Assembly (NCBI RefSeq): GCF_002744735.1
Contig: NZ_KZ319340.1
Location: forward strand, 653,030 to 717,029
Reading direction: 5' to 3'
Length of the DNA: 64,000 nucleotides
DNA from: Marinobacter guineae
GTDB taxonomy: Bacteria > Pseudomonadota > Gammaproteobacteria > Pseudomonadales > Oleiphilaceae
In this document: one piece after another, positions 17,173 through 26,234 of the stretch
How the letters are laid out: each line of letters opens with the position of its first letter
How positions within the stretch are numbered: position 1 is the first letter of the stretch
Notes under the pieces: generated by a model
The model's input: the letters and a program-made list of their open reading frames with translations, nothing else
Database searches by the model: none
Told to the model about the DNA's origin: nothing
Program-made: the position numbers and the translations under genes

Positions 17173-18756
17173 TCACTTCACTTCCGGCGGTGTCGCGAAG
17201 GTGTGGTAAGGCGCCGGTGACGGCACTGTCCACTCAAGGCCTTCAGCTCCATCCCAGGGCTTGGCTGACGCTTTCTTGCCACCCTTGATGCACTTGACCA
17301 CGATCAACAGGAACAGCAGTTGGGTGGCGCCGAACATGAACGCGCCAATGCTGGAGACCATGTTGAAATCGGCAAACTGAAGCGCGTAATCCGGAATCCG
17401 CCGGGGCATGCCCGCCAGCCCCAGGAAGTGCATGGGGAAGAAGGCCAGGTTCATGCCAACGAATGACAGCCAGAAATGGGTCTTGGCCAGGGTTTCGTCG
17501 TACATGTGGCCCGTCCATTTGGGGAGCCAGAAGTAGGCAGAGGCAAAGATCCCGAAGATCGCACCCGGCACCAGCACATAGTGGAAATGGGCAACCACAA
17601 AGTAGGTATCGTGATACTGGAAATCAGCTGGCGCAATCGCCAGCATCAGACCCGAGAAGCCACCAATGGTGAACAGGATCACAAAAGCCACCGCAAACAG
17701 CATCGGCGCCTCGAAACTGAGCGAACCCCGGAACATGGTGGCCACCCAGTTGAACACCTTCACCCCAGTGGGGACGGCGATCAGCATGGTGGCGTACATG
17801 AAGAACAACTGGCCGGTAATGGGAATGCCTACGGTAAACATGTGGTGCGCCCAGACCACGAACGAAAGGAGGGCAATGGCGCCGACCGCATAGACCATGG
17901 AAGCGTAGCCAAACAGCGGCTTTCGGGAAAATGCCGGGATGATGTGGGAAACCGCCCCGAACGCCGGCAGGATCATGATGTACACCTCGGGGTGTCCGAA
18001 GAACCAGAATACATGCTGGAACAGCACGGGATCGCCGCCGCCGGAGGCATCAAAGAAGCTGGTACCGAAGTTGATGTCCATCAGCATCATGGTCACCACA
18101 CCCGCCAGAACCGGCATGACCGCAATCAGCAGGAATGCGGTGATCAGCCAGGTCCAGACGAACAGGGGCATTTTCATCAGGGTCATGCCTGGTGCCCGCA
18201 GGTTCAGGATGGTGGCAATTACGTTGATGGCACCCATGATCGAGGAAATACCCATGATATGGACGGCAAATATGAAGAAAGTGGTACTTGGCGGCCCGTA
18301 AGTGGTCGACAGGGGCGCGTAGAAAGTCCAGCCAAAGTTGGGTGCGCCGCCTTCCATAAAGAGGGTCGAAACCAGGATCAGGAAGGCGCAGGGCAGCAAC
18401 CAGAAGCTCCAGTTGTTCATCCGTGGCAAGGCCATATCGGGTGCGCCGATCATTAGCGGAATCATCCAGTTGGCCAACCCCACAAAGGCCGGCATGACCG
18501 CGCCAAACACCATGATCAGTCCGTGCATGGTGGTCATCTGGTTGAAGAATTCCGGCTGCACTATCTGCAGCCCGGGCTGGAACAGTTCCGCCCGGATAAC
18601 CATGGCCATGGTTCCACCCAGCAGGAACATGGTGAAACTGAATATCAGGTACATTGTCCCGATATCCTTGTGGTTTGTGGTCAGCAGCCATCGGCTGAAG
18701 CCTTTTGCCGGGCCGTGATGATGATCCTGGGCGTGGGTATCTGCAACCGCACTCAT
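17173..18756 (-). CDS. coxA: Cytochrome c oxidase subunit I
   Basis: Catalytic haem-copper subunit, 527 residues, with 12 helices. The CuB and cross-linked Tyr region WFFGHPEVYIMILP, the paired histidines of VWAHHMFTVG, the K-channel region and haem ligands in FVVAHFHYVLV are all present, as is the D-channel-type ANWMIPLMIGAPDMALPRMNN. This is an A1-type proton-pumping oxidase. I use ATG 18756 (MSAVADTHAQDHHHG), which has GGGGG upstream; the frame is also open to 18777. Operon order is coxB-coxA-coxC. Confidence 0.97.
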   Translation of the reverse strand: MSAVADTHAQDHHHGPAKGFSRWLLTTNHKDIGTMYLIFSFTMFLLGGTMAMVIRAELFQPGLQIVQPEFFNQMTTMHGLIMVFGAVMPAFVGLANWMIPLMIGAPDMALPRMNNWSFWLLPCAFLILVSTLFMEGGAPNFGWTFYAPLSTTYGPPSTTFFIFAVHIMGISSIMGAINVIATILNLRAPGMTLMKMPLFVWTWLITAFLLIAVMPVLAGVVTMMLMDINFGTSFFDASGGGDPVLFQHVFWFFGHPEVYIMILPAFGAVSHIIPAFSRKPLFGYASMVYAVGAIALLSFVVWAHHMFTVGIPITGQLFFMYATMLIAVPTGVKVFNWVATMFRGSLSFEAPMLFAVAFVILFTIGGFSGLMLAIAPADFQYHDTYFVVAHFHYVLVPGAIFGIFASAYFWLPKWTGHMYDETLAKTHFWLSFVGMNLAFFPMHFLGLAGMPRRIPDYALQFADFNMVSSIGAFMFGATQLLFLLIVVKCIKGGKKASAKPWDGAEGLEWTVPSPAPYHTFATPPEVK

Positions 18757-18813
18757 GAAAACCCCCGTTACCGCCATTTATCGTGGCTGGTGATATCTGT
18801 TATCTGGCGTTGA

Positions 18814-19938
18814 TTACTGCTGGTTCTTGTAATCAAAGATCTGTTTTGGTGTAACCATCTCGCCGGTGCTGTTACCCCAGGCGTTTCGCTCATAGGTAAT
18901 CACTGCGGCCAGGTCCACCTCGCTCAATTGATTGCCAAAGGCCTGCATCGCGGTGCCAGATTTACCATTCACAACGATGTCAATGTGCGCCGCCATATCT
19001 CCGGTCGCGATCTGGCTGCCTTTAAGCGCTGGAAATGCCGGAGGCGCACCGCTGCCATCAGCCTGGTGACAAGCGGCGCAAGCAGTTTGATAGGCCTTTT
19101 CGCCTCGCTCCATCAGCTCGGCCATGGTCCAGTCTTTCTGGGTCAATTCACGCTCTTTCTCGGCTGCCGCCTTCTGCTCGGCCACAAAGGCAGCGTATTC
19201 TTCCTGAGGCACAGCCTTGACCACCACGGGCATGAAACCGTGGTTCTTTCCGCAGAGTTCGGTGCACTGGCCACGATAAGTACCGGGCTCATCCACTCGG
19301 GTCCAGGTCTCGTTGATGAAGCCAGGGATGGCGTCTTTCTTCACACCAAAGTCCGGCACCCACCAGGAGTGGATCACATCGTTGGCTGTCACCAGGAAGC
19401 GAACCTTCTTGCCCACCGGAATCACCAGCGGGTTGTCGACTTCCAGAAGATAGTTTTCGCCCTTGGTCTGACGGTTTGCTATCTGGTCTCCAGGGGTGGA
19501 CAGGTTCGAGAAGTACCCAAAGTCCTCGTTGATATACTCGTACTGCCACTTCCACTGGTATCCGGTGACCTTGATATCCACCTCAGATTCCGTGGAGTCG
19601 TACATGTCCACCAGCGTGGCAGTGGCAGGAATCGCCATAACCACCAAGATGACAAAGGGTATGATGGTCCAGAGAATCTCGACCACGGTGTTTTCGTGGA
19701 AGTTGGCGGGTTTGGCGCCCTGGGATTTTCGATGGGCGAAGATGGACCAGAACATGACACCGAATACCGCCACGCCGATGACGACGCAGATCCAGAGTAT
19801 GGTCATGTGAAGGTCAAAAATTTCGTTACTGGTGCCGGTCACCCCCGGGGTCATGTTCAGTGTCCAGTCCGCCATGGACCAGGCGGGGAACATCAGACCG
19901 CCTAAAAGGGCACCTGCCCGCTGAGCGTGCACGCGCAT
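18814..19938 (-). CDS. coxB: Cytochrome c oxidase subunit II with fused cytochrome c domain
   Basis: A 374-residue subunit: signal peptide, two membrane helices (about residues 45-70 and 88-110), a cupredoxin CuA domain with HSWWVPDFGVK and CTELCGKNHGFM (CxxxCxxxHxxM ligands), then a C-terminal cytochrome c with CAACHQADGSGAPP and the distal Met in GTAMQAFG. This is the caa3-like architecture known from pseudomonad aa3 oxidases; electrons enter through the fused haem c. It is the first gene of the coxBAC operon, with its promoter in the gap before the divergent MATE gene. Confidence 0.95.
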   Translation of the reverse strand: MRVHAQRAGALLGGLMFPAWSMADWTLNMTPGVTGTSNEIFDLHMTILWICVVIGVAVFGVMFWSIFAHRKSQGAKPANFHENTVVEILWTIIPFVILVVMAIPATATLVDMYDSTESEVDIKVTGYQWKWQYEYINEDFGYFSNLSTPGDQIANRQTKGENYLLEVDNPLVIPVGKKVRFLVTANDVIHSWWVPDFGVKKDAIPGFINETWTRVDEPGTYRGQCTELCGKNHGFMPVVVKAVPQEEYAAFVAEQKAAAEKERELTQKDWTMAELMERGEKAYQTACAACHQADGSGAPPAFPALKGSQIATGDMAAHIDIVVNGKSGTAMQAFGNQLSEVDLAAVITYERNAWGNSTGEMVTPKQIFDYKNQQ

Positions 19939-20141
19939 ACTGTGTCTCCACAGAGTGTTATTCTTGTCGGATTTTGCGTTATCCCTCCGATCTGACTGGC
20001 GCTCGCATACACCGGAAAAACCAGAGAGGAAGCCTACTTACGGATACATCAGTTCCGAGTATAGACACAGATCAAGAAAAGACTAAAAAATCGGCTAAAC
20101 CCAAAAAAGCTAACCACGAATTTTTAAGAAGCAAAAGGAAT

Positions 20142-21470
20142 ATGACTTTTAATCTGCCGGCAACCGACCGGCGCCTCTGGGCACTGGCCTGGCCATTAAT
20201 GCTCACCAACCTCACTGTCCCGTTACTGGGGCTGGTGGACACCGCCGTGCTCGGGCACCTTGAGAGCCCGGAGTATTTGGGCGCGGTCGCCGTTGGTGCC
20301 AACCTCTTCAGCATTCTTTACTGGACCTTCGGCTTCATGCGCATGGGCACCACCGGGCTGGCAGCCCAGGCCTGGGGCAAGCGGGACAGCTTCAGCCAGG
20401 TCGCGTTGCTGCTGCGCTCGGTGCTGCTGGCGACCGGCATCGGGCTGCTACTGATATTGTTCCACCAGCCCCTGATCCGGATTGGATTAGCCTTGATGAA
20501 CCCCAGCGAGGGCGTGACGGAACTGGCCGCCGAGTACGCAGCCATTCGTATCTGGAGTGCACCGGCGGTACTGTGCCAGTACACCCTGGTTGGCTGGCTG
20601 ATCGGTACCCAGTTTCCCAGGGGCCCGATGCTGATGCTGATTGCCGCCAACGGCCTCAATATTGTCTTGGACATTCTGTTTGTCACCGTTTTTGGCTGGA
20701 ACAGCCGGGGCGTGGCCATCGCAACGGTCATCGCCGAATACGGAGCCGCCACCATTGGCTTTATGATTGTGCTGACCCGAATGCCGGAGGGCCAGACTCT
20801 CACCCGGGCACTGTTCGGCTCGCTCGGCGATTACCTGAAGATTCTCCAGGTAAACCGTTACATCATGGTCCGCACCATTGCGCTGTTGCTGGTACTGGCA
20901 TTCTTTACCGCACAGGGTGCACGCCAGGGCGACACTATCCTGGCGGCCAATGCGGTCCTCATCACCTTCCTGTTGCTGATTTCCAATGCCCTGGACGGTT
21001 TTGCCAACGCTGCTGAAGCCCTGATTGGTGAAGCCATCGGCAAAGGCAGCCGGCGGCGATTCCGGGTGGTTTTTCGAAGTGCCCTGAGATGGTCACTGTG
21101 GGGCGCCCTGTTACTCACCATCGTGTTTGTTGCCGGCGGACACCTGCTGATCGCACTGCTCACGGGGATTGAGGAGGTGAGGACCACCGCGTGGCGTTAC
21201 CTGCCCTGGCTCTGGCTATTGCCGTTTACCGCGGTATGGGGCTTTCTTCTTGATGGCGTGTTTATCGGCGCAACCCGGACCCGTGACATGCAGAACACGA
21301 TGCTGTTCTCTGCTCTGGGGGTGTTTGCACCGGCCTGGTGGCTGACCACGGATTGGGGCAATCACGGGCTCTGGTTCTCGTTGATCTCCCTGATGGTCGC
21401 CCGAGCCCTCAGCATGGGGTGGCTGTGCTGGTCTCATACCCGGAACGGACGATGGTTCGAGAGCCAGTGA
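20142..21470 (+). CDS. dinF: MATE efflux transporter, DinF subfamily
   Basis: A 442-residue MATE protein with 12 helices. The DinF-type N-terminus (WALAWPLMLTNLTVPLLGLVDTAVLGHL) and the SNALDGFANAAEALIGEAIG segment of the second half are clear. It should export organic cations or toxic metabolites in exchange for H+ or Na+. The frame is open from 19860 inside the coxB start region, but ATG 20142 with AAGGA just upstream gives the family start. A LexA-like site lies 26 bases after its stop, and dinF of enterobacteria is an SOS gene, but the site is downstream of this gene. The symbol rests on subfamily resemblance. Confidence 0.82.
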   Translation: MTFNLPATDRRLWALAWPLMLTNLTVPLLGLVDTAVLGHLESPEYLGAVAVGANLFSILYWTFGFMRMGTTGLAAQAWGKRDSFSQVALLLRSVLLATGIGLLLILFHQPLIRIGLALMNPSEGVTELAAEYAAIRIWSAPAVLCQYTLVGWLIGTQFPRGPMLMLIAANGLNIVLDILFVTVFGWNSRGVAIATVIAEYGAATIGFMIVLTRMPEGQTLTRALFGSLGDYLKILQVNRYIMVRTIALLLVLAFFTAQGARQGDTILAANAVLITFLLLISNALDGFANAAEALIGEAIGKGSRRRFRVVFRSALRWSLWGALLLTIVFVAGGHLLIALLTGIEEVRTTAWRYLPWLWLLPFTAVWGFLLDGVFIGATRTRDMQNTMLFSALGVFAPAWWLTTDWGNHGLWFSLISLMVARALSMGWLCWSHTRNGRWFESQ

Positions 21471-21495
21471 TGAGGATTCAATCTGTAACATTACG

Positions 21496-21513
21496 ACTGT
21501 GTATTTTCACAGT
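21496..21513. promoter_or_regulatory. LexA-box-like palindrome
   Basis: ACTGTGTATTTTCACAGT fits the gammaproteobacterial LexA pattern CTGT-N8-ACAG exactly, with one more symmetric pair outside. It lies 35 bases upstream of a sigma70-like promoter for the following operon. Binding is an inference. Confidence 0.45.
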
Positions 21514-21547
21514 GCCGGAAAAGCAGCTGGCCAAATCTCGGCTACAC

Positions 21548-21575
21548 TTGTCAGAAAAGGCAGGCACGATATGGT
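21548..21575 (+). promoter_or_regulatory. Candidate sigma70 promoter of the cupredoxin/c-di-GMP operon
   Basis: TTGTCA (21548-21553) and TATGGT (21570-21575) are separated by 16 bases, 63 bases ahead of the TTG start at 21638. Confidence 0.4.
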
Positions 21576-21637
21576 AGCCAGCCCTGATCTCCTGCCCGGG
21601 AACTCGTTGCTAACAGCTGCTGACAACGGGAGGCGCC

Positions 21638-22327
21638 TTGCGACCTCAATTTGTTCAAACATTGGCATCTCCTGAAATGACACCACAGGTAGTCCTCGAA
21701 ATTATTGACCAGGCACGGCGAAAGGAAGCCCGTTCCGGCACCTTCCTCAGGCAACTGCATGAGAAGGTTGCCGAGTTGCCCTCTGCCGTCACCATCGAGG
21801 GCTACCAGCCAGCCACCTGCCTGTTTCAGTTTGTTGTTGAATACATTGAAATGGCGCCGAGGCTGATCGAATGCGTGGAAGCCTGCGCCCGGGAGGCAGG
21901 TAAAGCGGACCTGTTTGAACCGTTTGTCAGTGCCGCCATCCGTTACTTCACCCAGCCCTCAGCATTGCTCGTCCGTTATGACGGTCTCGATGGCCTTCTG
22001 ATCCGCGCCTATCTGTGTCATCGGCTGATGGAAGAAATGTATGAAAACAACCGCTGCACCCGGGCCAGCGAGCTGGTGGATATCGAAGCAACTCGTGCTA
22101 ACCTGCTCGCTCACCGGCTGATTGGCGAGCCTTTTGCCAATGAACTGGACGATTCGATTACCGTGACCTTGTTGCAGATAGCAGGCACGCCGGATTATTA
22201 CGAGCTCAACCTCGACCCCTTCGTCGAACAGGTTAACAACGCCGCATGGGACTGGATGCGGCATTATTGGGAAAATCTGCTGGTAAGGAACCACATTCGA
22301 TTCTCCCTCGGTTCCGGCCTGTCCTGA
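21638..22327 (+). CDS. Unknown helical cytoplasmic protein, first gene of an envelope/c-di-GMP operon
   Basis: A 229-residue protein I do not recognise. It has no signal peptide or membrane helix; it is predicted mostly helical, rich in Glu, Arg and Leu, with scattered cysteines. A possible partly repeated pattern (VEYIEMAPRLIECVEACARE; LIRAYLCHRLMEEMYENN) suggests a helical bundle. The start is TTG 21638 with GGGAGG five bases upstream, better than the internal ATG 21677. The cupredoxin gene begins 16 bases after its stop, so it is probably the first cistron of the operon. Confidence 0.6.
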   Translation: MRPQFVQTLASPEMTPQVVLEIIDQARRKEARSGTFLRQLHEKVAELPSAVTIEGYQPATCLFQFVVEYIEMAPRLIECVEACAREAGKADLFEPFVSAAIRYFTQPSALLVRYDGLDGLLIRAYLCHRLMEEMYENNRCTRASELVDIEATRANLLAHRLIGEPFANELDDSITVTLLQIAGTPDYYELNLDPFVEQVNNAAWDWMRHYWENLLVRNHIRFSLGSGLS

Positions 22328-22343
22328 CAGGTTTTGAGGATTG

Positions 22344-23006
22344 ATGAGACCATCAGCGATAGCATTGACGGCGGCACTGATCATGACTGCCGTGCCCCTG
22401 GCAGCGACTTCATCCGAGCTATCTGTGACCGTTACCCAGAGTGGCAGCGCCGAACCCGTGACAGGTGCAGTAATTTCTATCGCCACCTTCCGGAAGGTGG
22501 CGCCGGTTTCCGCCGAAATCTACCAGCAGAATCGCGCGTTCCACCCCCACCTACTCGTGATTCCTGTCGGTTCCAGTGTCGATTTTCCCAACCGTGACAA
22601 CACCCAGCACCATGTCTATTCTTTCTCGCCAGCCAAGACCTTCAACATCGAACTCTATGCCGGGCGCCCGGAGGCACCCATTGTTTTTGATAAACCCGGG
22701 ATTGTTGAGTTGGGCTGCAACATACACGACCACATGCGGGCGTTTATTATCGTTACTGATACAGCGGCCATAGGCCAGACCAATGAATCGGGCCAGGTCA
22801 CCCTTGCCATCGACCCGAAATACGCTGAGGGCGGCGAGGCCAGGATAGAATTGCAGGTCTGGCATCCTCGACTACCGGACAATACCCGGCCGGTGGTCCG
22901 TGAAGTCGACCTCGGCCAGCCGGCGAACATCACTCTCAGTCTTGAACCCGAGCCTGCGACCGATGGCTCACTGGATCGCCTGCAGCAACGTTTCCGGGAG
23001 CTTTAA
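22344..23006 (+). CDS. Periplasmic cupredoxin (methylamine-utilisation-type)
   Basis: A 220-residue exported protein: signal peptide (about 1-24, ALTAALIMTAVPLAATSS), then a plastocyanin-like domain. A type 1 copper site is readable: His in NTQHHVYSF and the Cys-x-x-His-x-x-Met cluster in GCNIHDHMRAF. The last ~70 residues form an extra beta-rich domain ending in a helix. Related proteins are often labelled methylamine utilisation proteins, but no methylamine dehydrogenase gene is near. Its TAA shares one base with the ATG of the GGDEF-EAL gene, so an electron-transfer or redox-sensing role coupled to that protein is a fair inference. Confidence 0.75.
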   Translation: MRPSAIALTAALIMTAVPLAATSSELSVTVTQSGSAEPVTGAVISIATFRKVAPVSAEIYQQNRAFHPHLLVIPVGSSVDFPNRDNTQHHVYSFSPAKTFNIELYAGRPEAPIVFDKPGIVELGCNIHDHMRAFIIVTDTAAIGQTNESGQVTLAIDPKYAEGGEARIELQVWHPRLPDNTRPVVREVDLGQPANITLSLEPEPATDGSLDRLQQRFREL

Positions 23007-25360
23007 TGGCATTTGCGTCTCGCCTCGGGTTCCGCGGCCGGCTCATTACCGCAATGATCTCCCTGGTGGCGCTGGTCAGCCTGGTGATCGTTGCCCTGCT
23101 GATGGTGTACCTCTTCGAGGATGAAAAGAACCGGGCACTGCAACAACTCACCATCGGTGAGCGGCTGACCAGGGAGGTCATTGAGCGGCGTACTGATCTT
23201 GAGCTCTCCCGCCTCAGCGTACTGGTTCAGGATTTCGGCTTCCGCTCTGCCGTGGCCAGCGGCGATGCGGCGACCATCGGCAGCACACTGGAGAACCACA
23301 GCGGTCGGGTTGGTGCCGGTTTTGCCCTGCTGCTGGATGGCGACGGGGAAGTACTGGCCTCGACCTTGAACCGCAGGCTCCCGGACATATCCTCCGAACA
23401 ACTGGCCAGCGCCCGTCGTAACGGTTTCGCCCGATCGTTGCTGGCCATTGACGGCCGGGGCTACGAGGTTCTTGTTATTCCGGTTGAAGCGCCTGGACTG
23501 CGCGCCTGGCTGGTGACCGGCTTTGCCATGGACCAAACCCTGGCGGAGGTTATTGCGCGGCTCAGTGGCACCTCTGTCATCTTCCGGGCCCGGTCCGAAG
23601 ACACCGTCGAATTCAGAAATTTCGCCGCCACCACCGGCATTGATAACAACCTTCAACAGGAGCTCACGCGGGCATCCGGTGACCAGAACTTCCTAGAAAG
23701 TGCCGGATATTTCACCCGGATCATCAATCTTGGCGAGTCGGCTTCCCCCTCCATTCAGGCGGTCCTGCTGATCAGCCGCGATGCCAGCCTCCAGAATTAC
23801 TACAAGCGTGCGGTGGAAATCGGCTTGCTGGTGACCGCCATACTGATTTTCGCCATCCTGCTGGCGCTGGTGATTGCCCGCACTCTGGGGCGCCCGGTGC
23901 TGCAACTGGCAAACTACGCCCGGGCTATAGGTGAGGGCGACACCCCCACAGCCCCGGCTATCCGGGCCGGCGGCGAACTGACCCAACTTCGGGATGCCCT
24001 GCGGGACATGCTGCTGAGGTTGCGGGACCGGGAAGCCCAGATTCGCTACGCCGCAACGCACGATGAGGTCACCGGGCTCGGCAACCGGAACGCACTGATG
24101 CACGCCGCCAGCGAGCTGTTCAAGGAAAACGGTCAAGGCACTCTAATCGGTATCCGGCTGAACGATCTCTCCGACATCAACGATACCCTGGGTCTGGAAT
24201 TCGGGGATAAAGTGCTGGGCGGAACCTCACGGCGTCTGCAGCAGGAACTCCCGGATGCCCGGATCATCGCACGCACCGGGGGCGGCGAGTTTCTTGCCCT
24301 GATCCCCTCTTTGACGCCAGTGGAGCTTGATCGCAGGGCCGGGCAACTGCACGACCTGATCGAATCACCGTTACAGATCGACCAGACACCCTTTTCCCTG
24401 CGCATTACCATGGTTAGTCTGGAGTTACCGGAGGATGCCGCCAATACCAACGAACTTCGCCGCCGTCTAAACCTCACCTTCGAGCAAGCCGAAACCCATG
24501 CAGAACCCTATACCCGCTACCAGCCGGGGCAGGACGAGAGCCACCTCAGAGAACTGAAACTGATCACCGACCTGCATACCGCCATCCTCAACAACGGGCT
24601 GCACATGAACTACCAGCCCAAACTGGACAATCGCACCGGCGAACTGGTTCAGGTGGAGGCCCTGGTGCGCTGGATTCACCCGGAGCTCGGTTTTATCTCA
24701 CCCGAGGAGTTCATTTTTCTCGCAGAGCAATCCGGACAGATCCACGACCTGACCGCCCATATCCTCCAGCGCGTAGCCGGAGATGCCCGCCAGTGGCATA
24801 AGCAGGGCGTTGACGCCGGGGTGGCCATTAACCTGTCCGCCATGGACCTGACCTGGCCAGCACTGACCCGGCATATTGCCGACACCTTCCAGAACTGGCA
24901 CCACAACATGGAGCGCATCACCCTGGAAGTGACCGAGGGCGCCCTGATGGAGGATCCGGACGAAGCCATGGCCACCCTGGAGAGGCTCAGGGATTTGGGC
25001 GTGACCCTGTCAGTTGATGACTTCGGCACCGGTTATTCCTCATTGTCGCAACTGCGTAAGCTGCCAGTGCAGGAGTTGAAGATCGACAAGTCGTTCGTGC
25101 TGAAGCTGGATTCCGAGCCCCAGGACCAGCTGATTGTCCGGTCCACCATCGATATGGCCCATGGCCTCGGGCTGAAAGTAGTGGCCGAGGGCATCGAAAA
25201 CCTGAAGGCCTGGCAGCTGCTGCAATACTGGGGCTGCGACCTGGGCCAGGGCTTCTACCTGAGCCGCCCGGTTTCTGCCGATGATCTGGCGGAGACCGCA
25301 AGATCACTGGCAGCCCGCAAACAGGAACTGACCGAACCAAACCCGGAGTATTCGGAATGA
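23006..25360 (+). CDS. Membrane c-di-GMP phosphodiesterase (sensor-HAMP-degenerate GGDEF-EAL)
   Basis: A 784-residue protein: helix about 14-36, periplasmic sensor about 37-275, helix about 276-298, HAMP-like segment (RTLGRPVLQLANYARAIGEG), GGDEF about 345-500, EAL about 515-770. The cyclase signature reads RTGGGEF (GGGEF), so diguanylate cyclase activity is doubtful. The EAL set is complete: VEALVRW, NLSAMDL, LEVTEGAL, DDFGTGYSS, KIDKSFV and VVAEGIEN, so hydrolysis of c-di-GMP is expected. It is translationally coupled to the cupredoxin upstream and the DUF3034 gene downstream (ATGA overlap). Confidence 0.88.
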   Translation: MAFASRLGFRGRLITAMISLVALVSLVIVALLMVYLFEDEKNRALQQLTIGERLTREVIERRTDLELSRLSVLVQDFGFRSAVASGDAATIGSTLENHSGRVGAGFALLLDGDGEVLASTLNRRLPDISSEQLASARRNGFARSLLAIDGRGYEVLVIPVEAPGLRAWLVTGFAMDQTLAEVIARLSGTSVIFRARSEDTVEFRNFAATTGIDNNLQQELTRASGDQNFLESAGYFTRIINLGESASPSIQAVLLISRDASLQNYYKRAVEIGLLVTAILIFAILLALVIARTLGRPVLQLANYARAIGEGDTPTAPAIRAGGELTQLRDALRDMLLRLRDREAQIRYAATHDEVTGLGNRNALMHAASELFKENGQGTLIGIRLNDLSDINDTLGLEFGDKVLGGTSRRLQQELPDARIIARTGGGEFLALIPSLTPVELDRRAGQLHDLIESPLQIDQTPFSLRITMVSLELPEDAANTNELRRRLNLTFEQAETHAEPYTRYQPGQDESHLRELKLITDLHTAILNNGLHMNYQPKLDNRTGELVQVEALVRWIHPELGFISPEEFIFLAEQSGQIHDLTAHILQRVAGDARQWHKQGVDAGVAINLSAMDLTWPALTRHIADTFQNWHHNMERITLEVTEGALMEDPDEAMATLERLRDLGVTLSVDDFGTGYSSLSQLRKLPVQELKIDKSFVLKLDSEPQDQLIVRSTIDMAHGLGLKVVAEGIENLKAWQLLQYWGCDLGQGFYLSRPVSADDLAETARSLAARKQELTEPNPEYSE

Positions 25361-26232
25361 GAAATTGGCCTCTGGTTTCGTTGGTGGCGGCTCTCCTTGC
25401 TGCACCCGCGGCGATAGCTGACATCGGCAGTCGAATCTGGGGCACCGGAGGCGTCACCACCATTGAAGGCAGTGCCGGCGGCGGCCTGGTGCCCTGGGCC
25501 CTGCTGGGCAGTTACGCCAGCGATGAAGAGTGGGGTGGTACCCTGGCAATCAGCCGTGCCAAAGTCGATGACTACAGCCTGTCCGTGACCGGCGCCGGGC
25601 TCAACTGGAACAACCGGATTGAGCTCACCGTGGCGCAACAGACCCTGGATCTGGACAGCCTGGTGTTCACTCTCAAGGACAGTTTCGGGCTGGAGCAGGA
25701 CGAACTGCGCCAGAATATCTTCGGCGCCAAAGTCCGGCTTGCCGGTGATGTCCTGTACAGCCCATGGGGCCAGTGGTCAGCCGGTGTGCAGCACAAGCGC
25801 CTGCAGGATTTCACCGTTCCGGGGGCGATCGGCGCCCGGGATGACAGTGGCACCGATGTGTATGTCAGTGGCAGCAAGCTGTTTTTTGCGGCCCTGATGG
25901 TGCGCAACCTGCTGGTTAACCTCACCGCCCGGAGCACCCGGGCCAATCAGGGCGGCCTGCTCGGTTTCGGCGGCGACCGTAACAACAGCTACGAATTGAT
26001 GATGGAGGGCAGTGTCGGGCTGTTCCTTAACCGCCAGTGGCTGGTGGGCGCCGAATACCGGCAAAAACCGGACAACCTGGGCTTTGCCGCCGAAGATCAC
26101 TGGTGGGACCTGTTCGTGGCCTGGGTTCCGGATCGGCGCCTGGCCGTTACAGCTGCCTTGGTCAACCTGGGTGACGTGGCCACGCTGGAGGACCAGCAGG
26201 GCCTGTACCTGTCTCTACAGGGGAGTTTCTGA
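25357..26232 (+). CDS. DUF3034 family outer-membrane barrel
   Basis: A 291-residue protein with a signal peptide (about 1-21, ending AIADIG) and many alternating strands, ending in aromatic LYLSLQGSF, the terminal Phe typical of BAM-folded barrels. The motif GTGGVTTIEGSAGGGLVPWALL marks DUF3034, a family without known function. Its start overlaps the stop of the phosphodiesterase gene by 4 bases; the globin lipoprotein gene follows after 2 bases. The location implies an outer-membrane channel or scaffold serving the cupredoxin/globin pair. Confidence 0.75.
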   Translation: MRNWPLVSLVAALLAAPAAIADIGSRIWGTGGVTTIEGSAGGGLVPWALLGSYASDEEWGGTLAISRAKVDDYSLSVTGAGLNWNNRIELTVAQQTLDLDSLVFTLKDSFGLEQDELRQNIFGAKVRLAGDVLYSPWGQWSAGVQHKRLQDFTVPGAIGARDDSGTDVYVSGSKLFFAALMVRNLLVNLTARSTRANQGGLLGFGGDRNNSYELMMEGSVGLFLNRQWLVGAEYRQKPDNLGFAAEDHWWDLFVAWVPDRRLAVTAALVNLGDVATLEDQQGLYLSLQGSF

Positions 26233-26234
26233 TC

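Noticed and set aside
22344..23006. Cupredoxin read as a true methylamine utilisation gene
   Set aside because: No methylamine dehydrogenase or mau genes are adjacent; only the copper-binding fold is supported.
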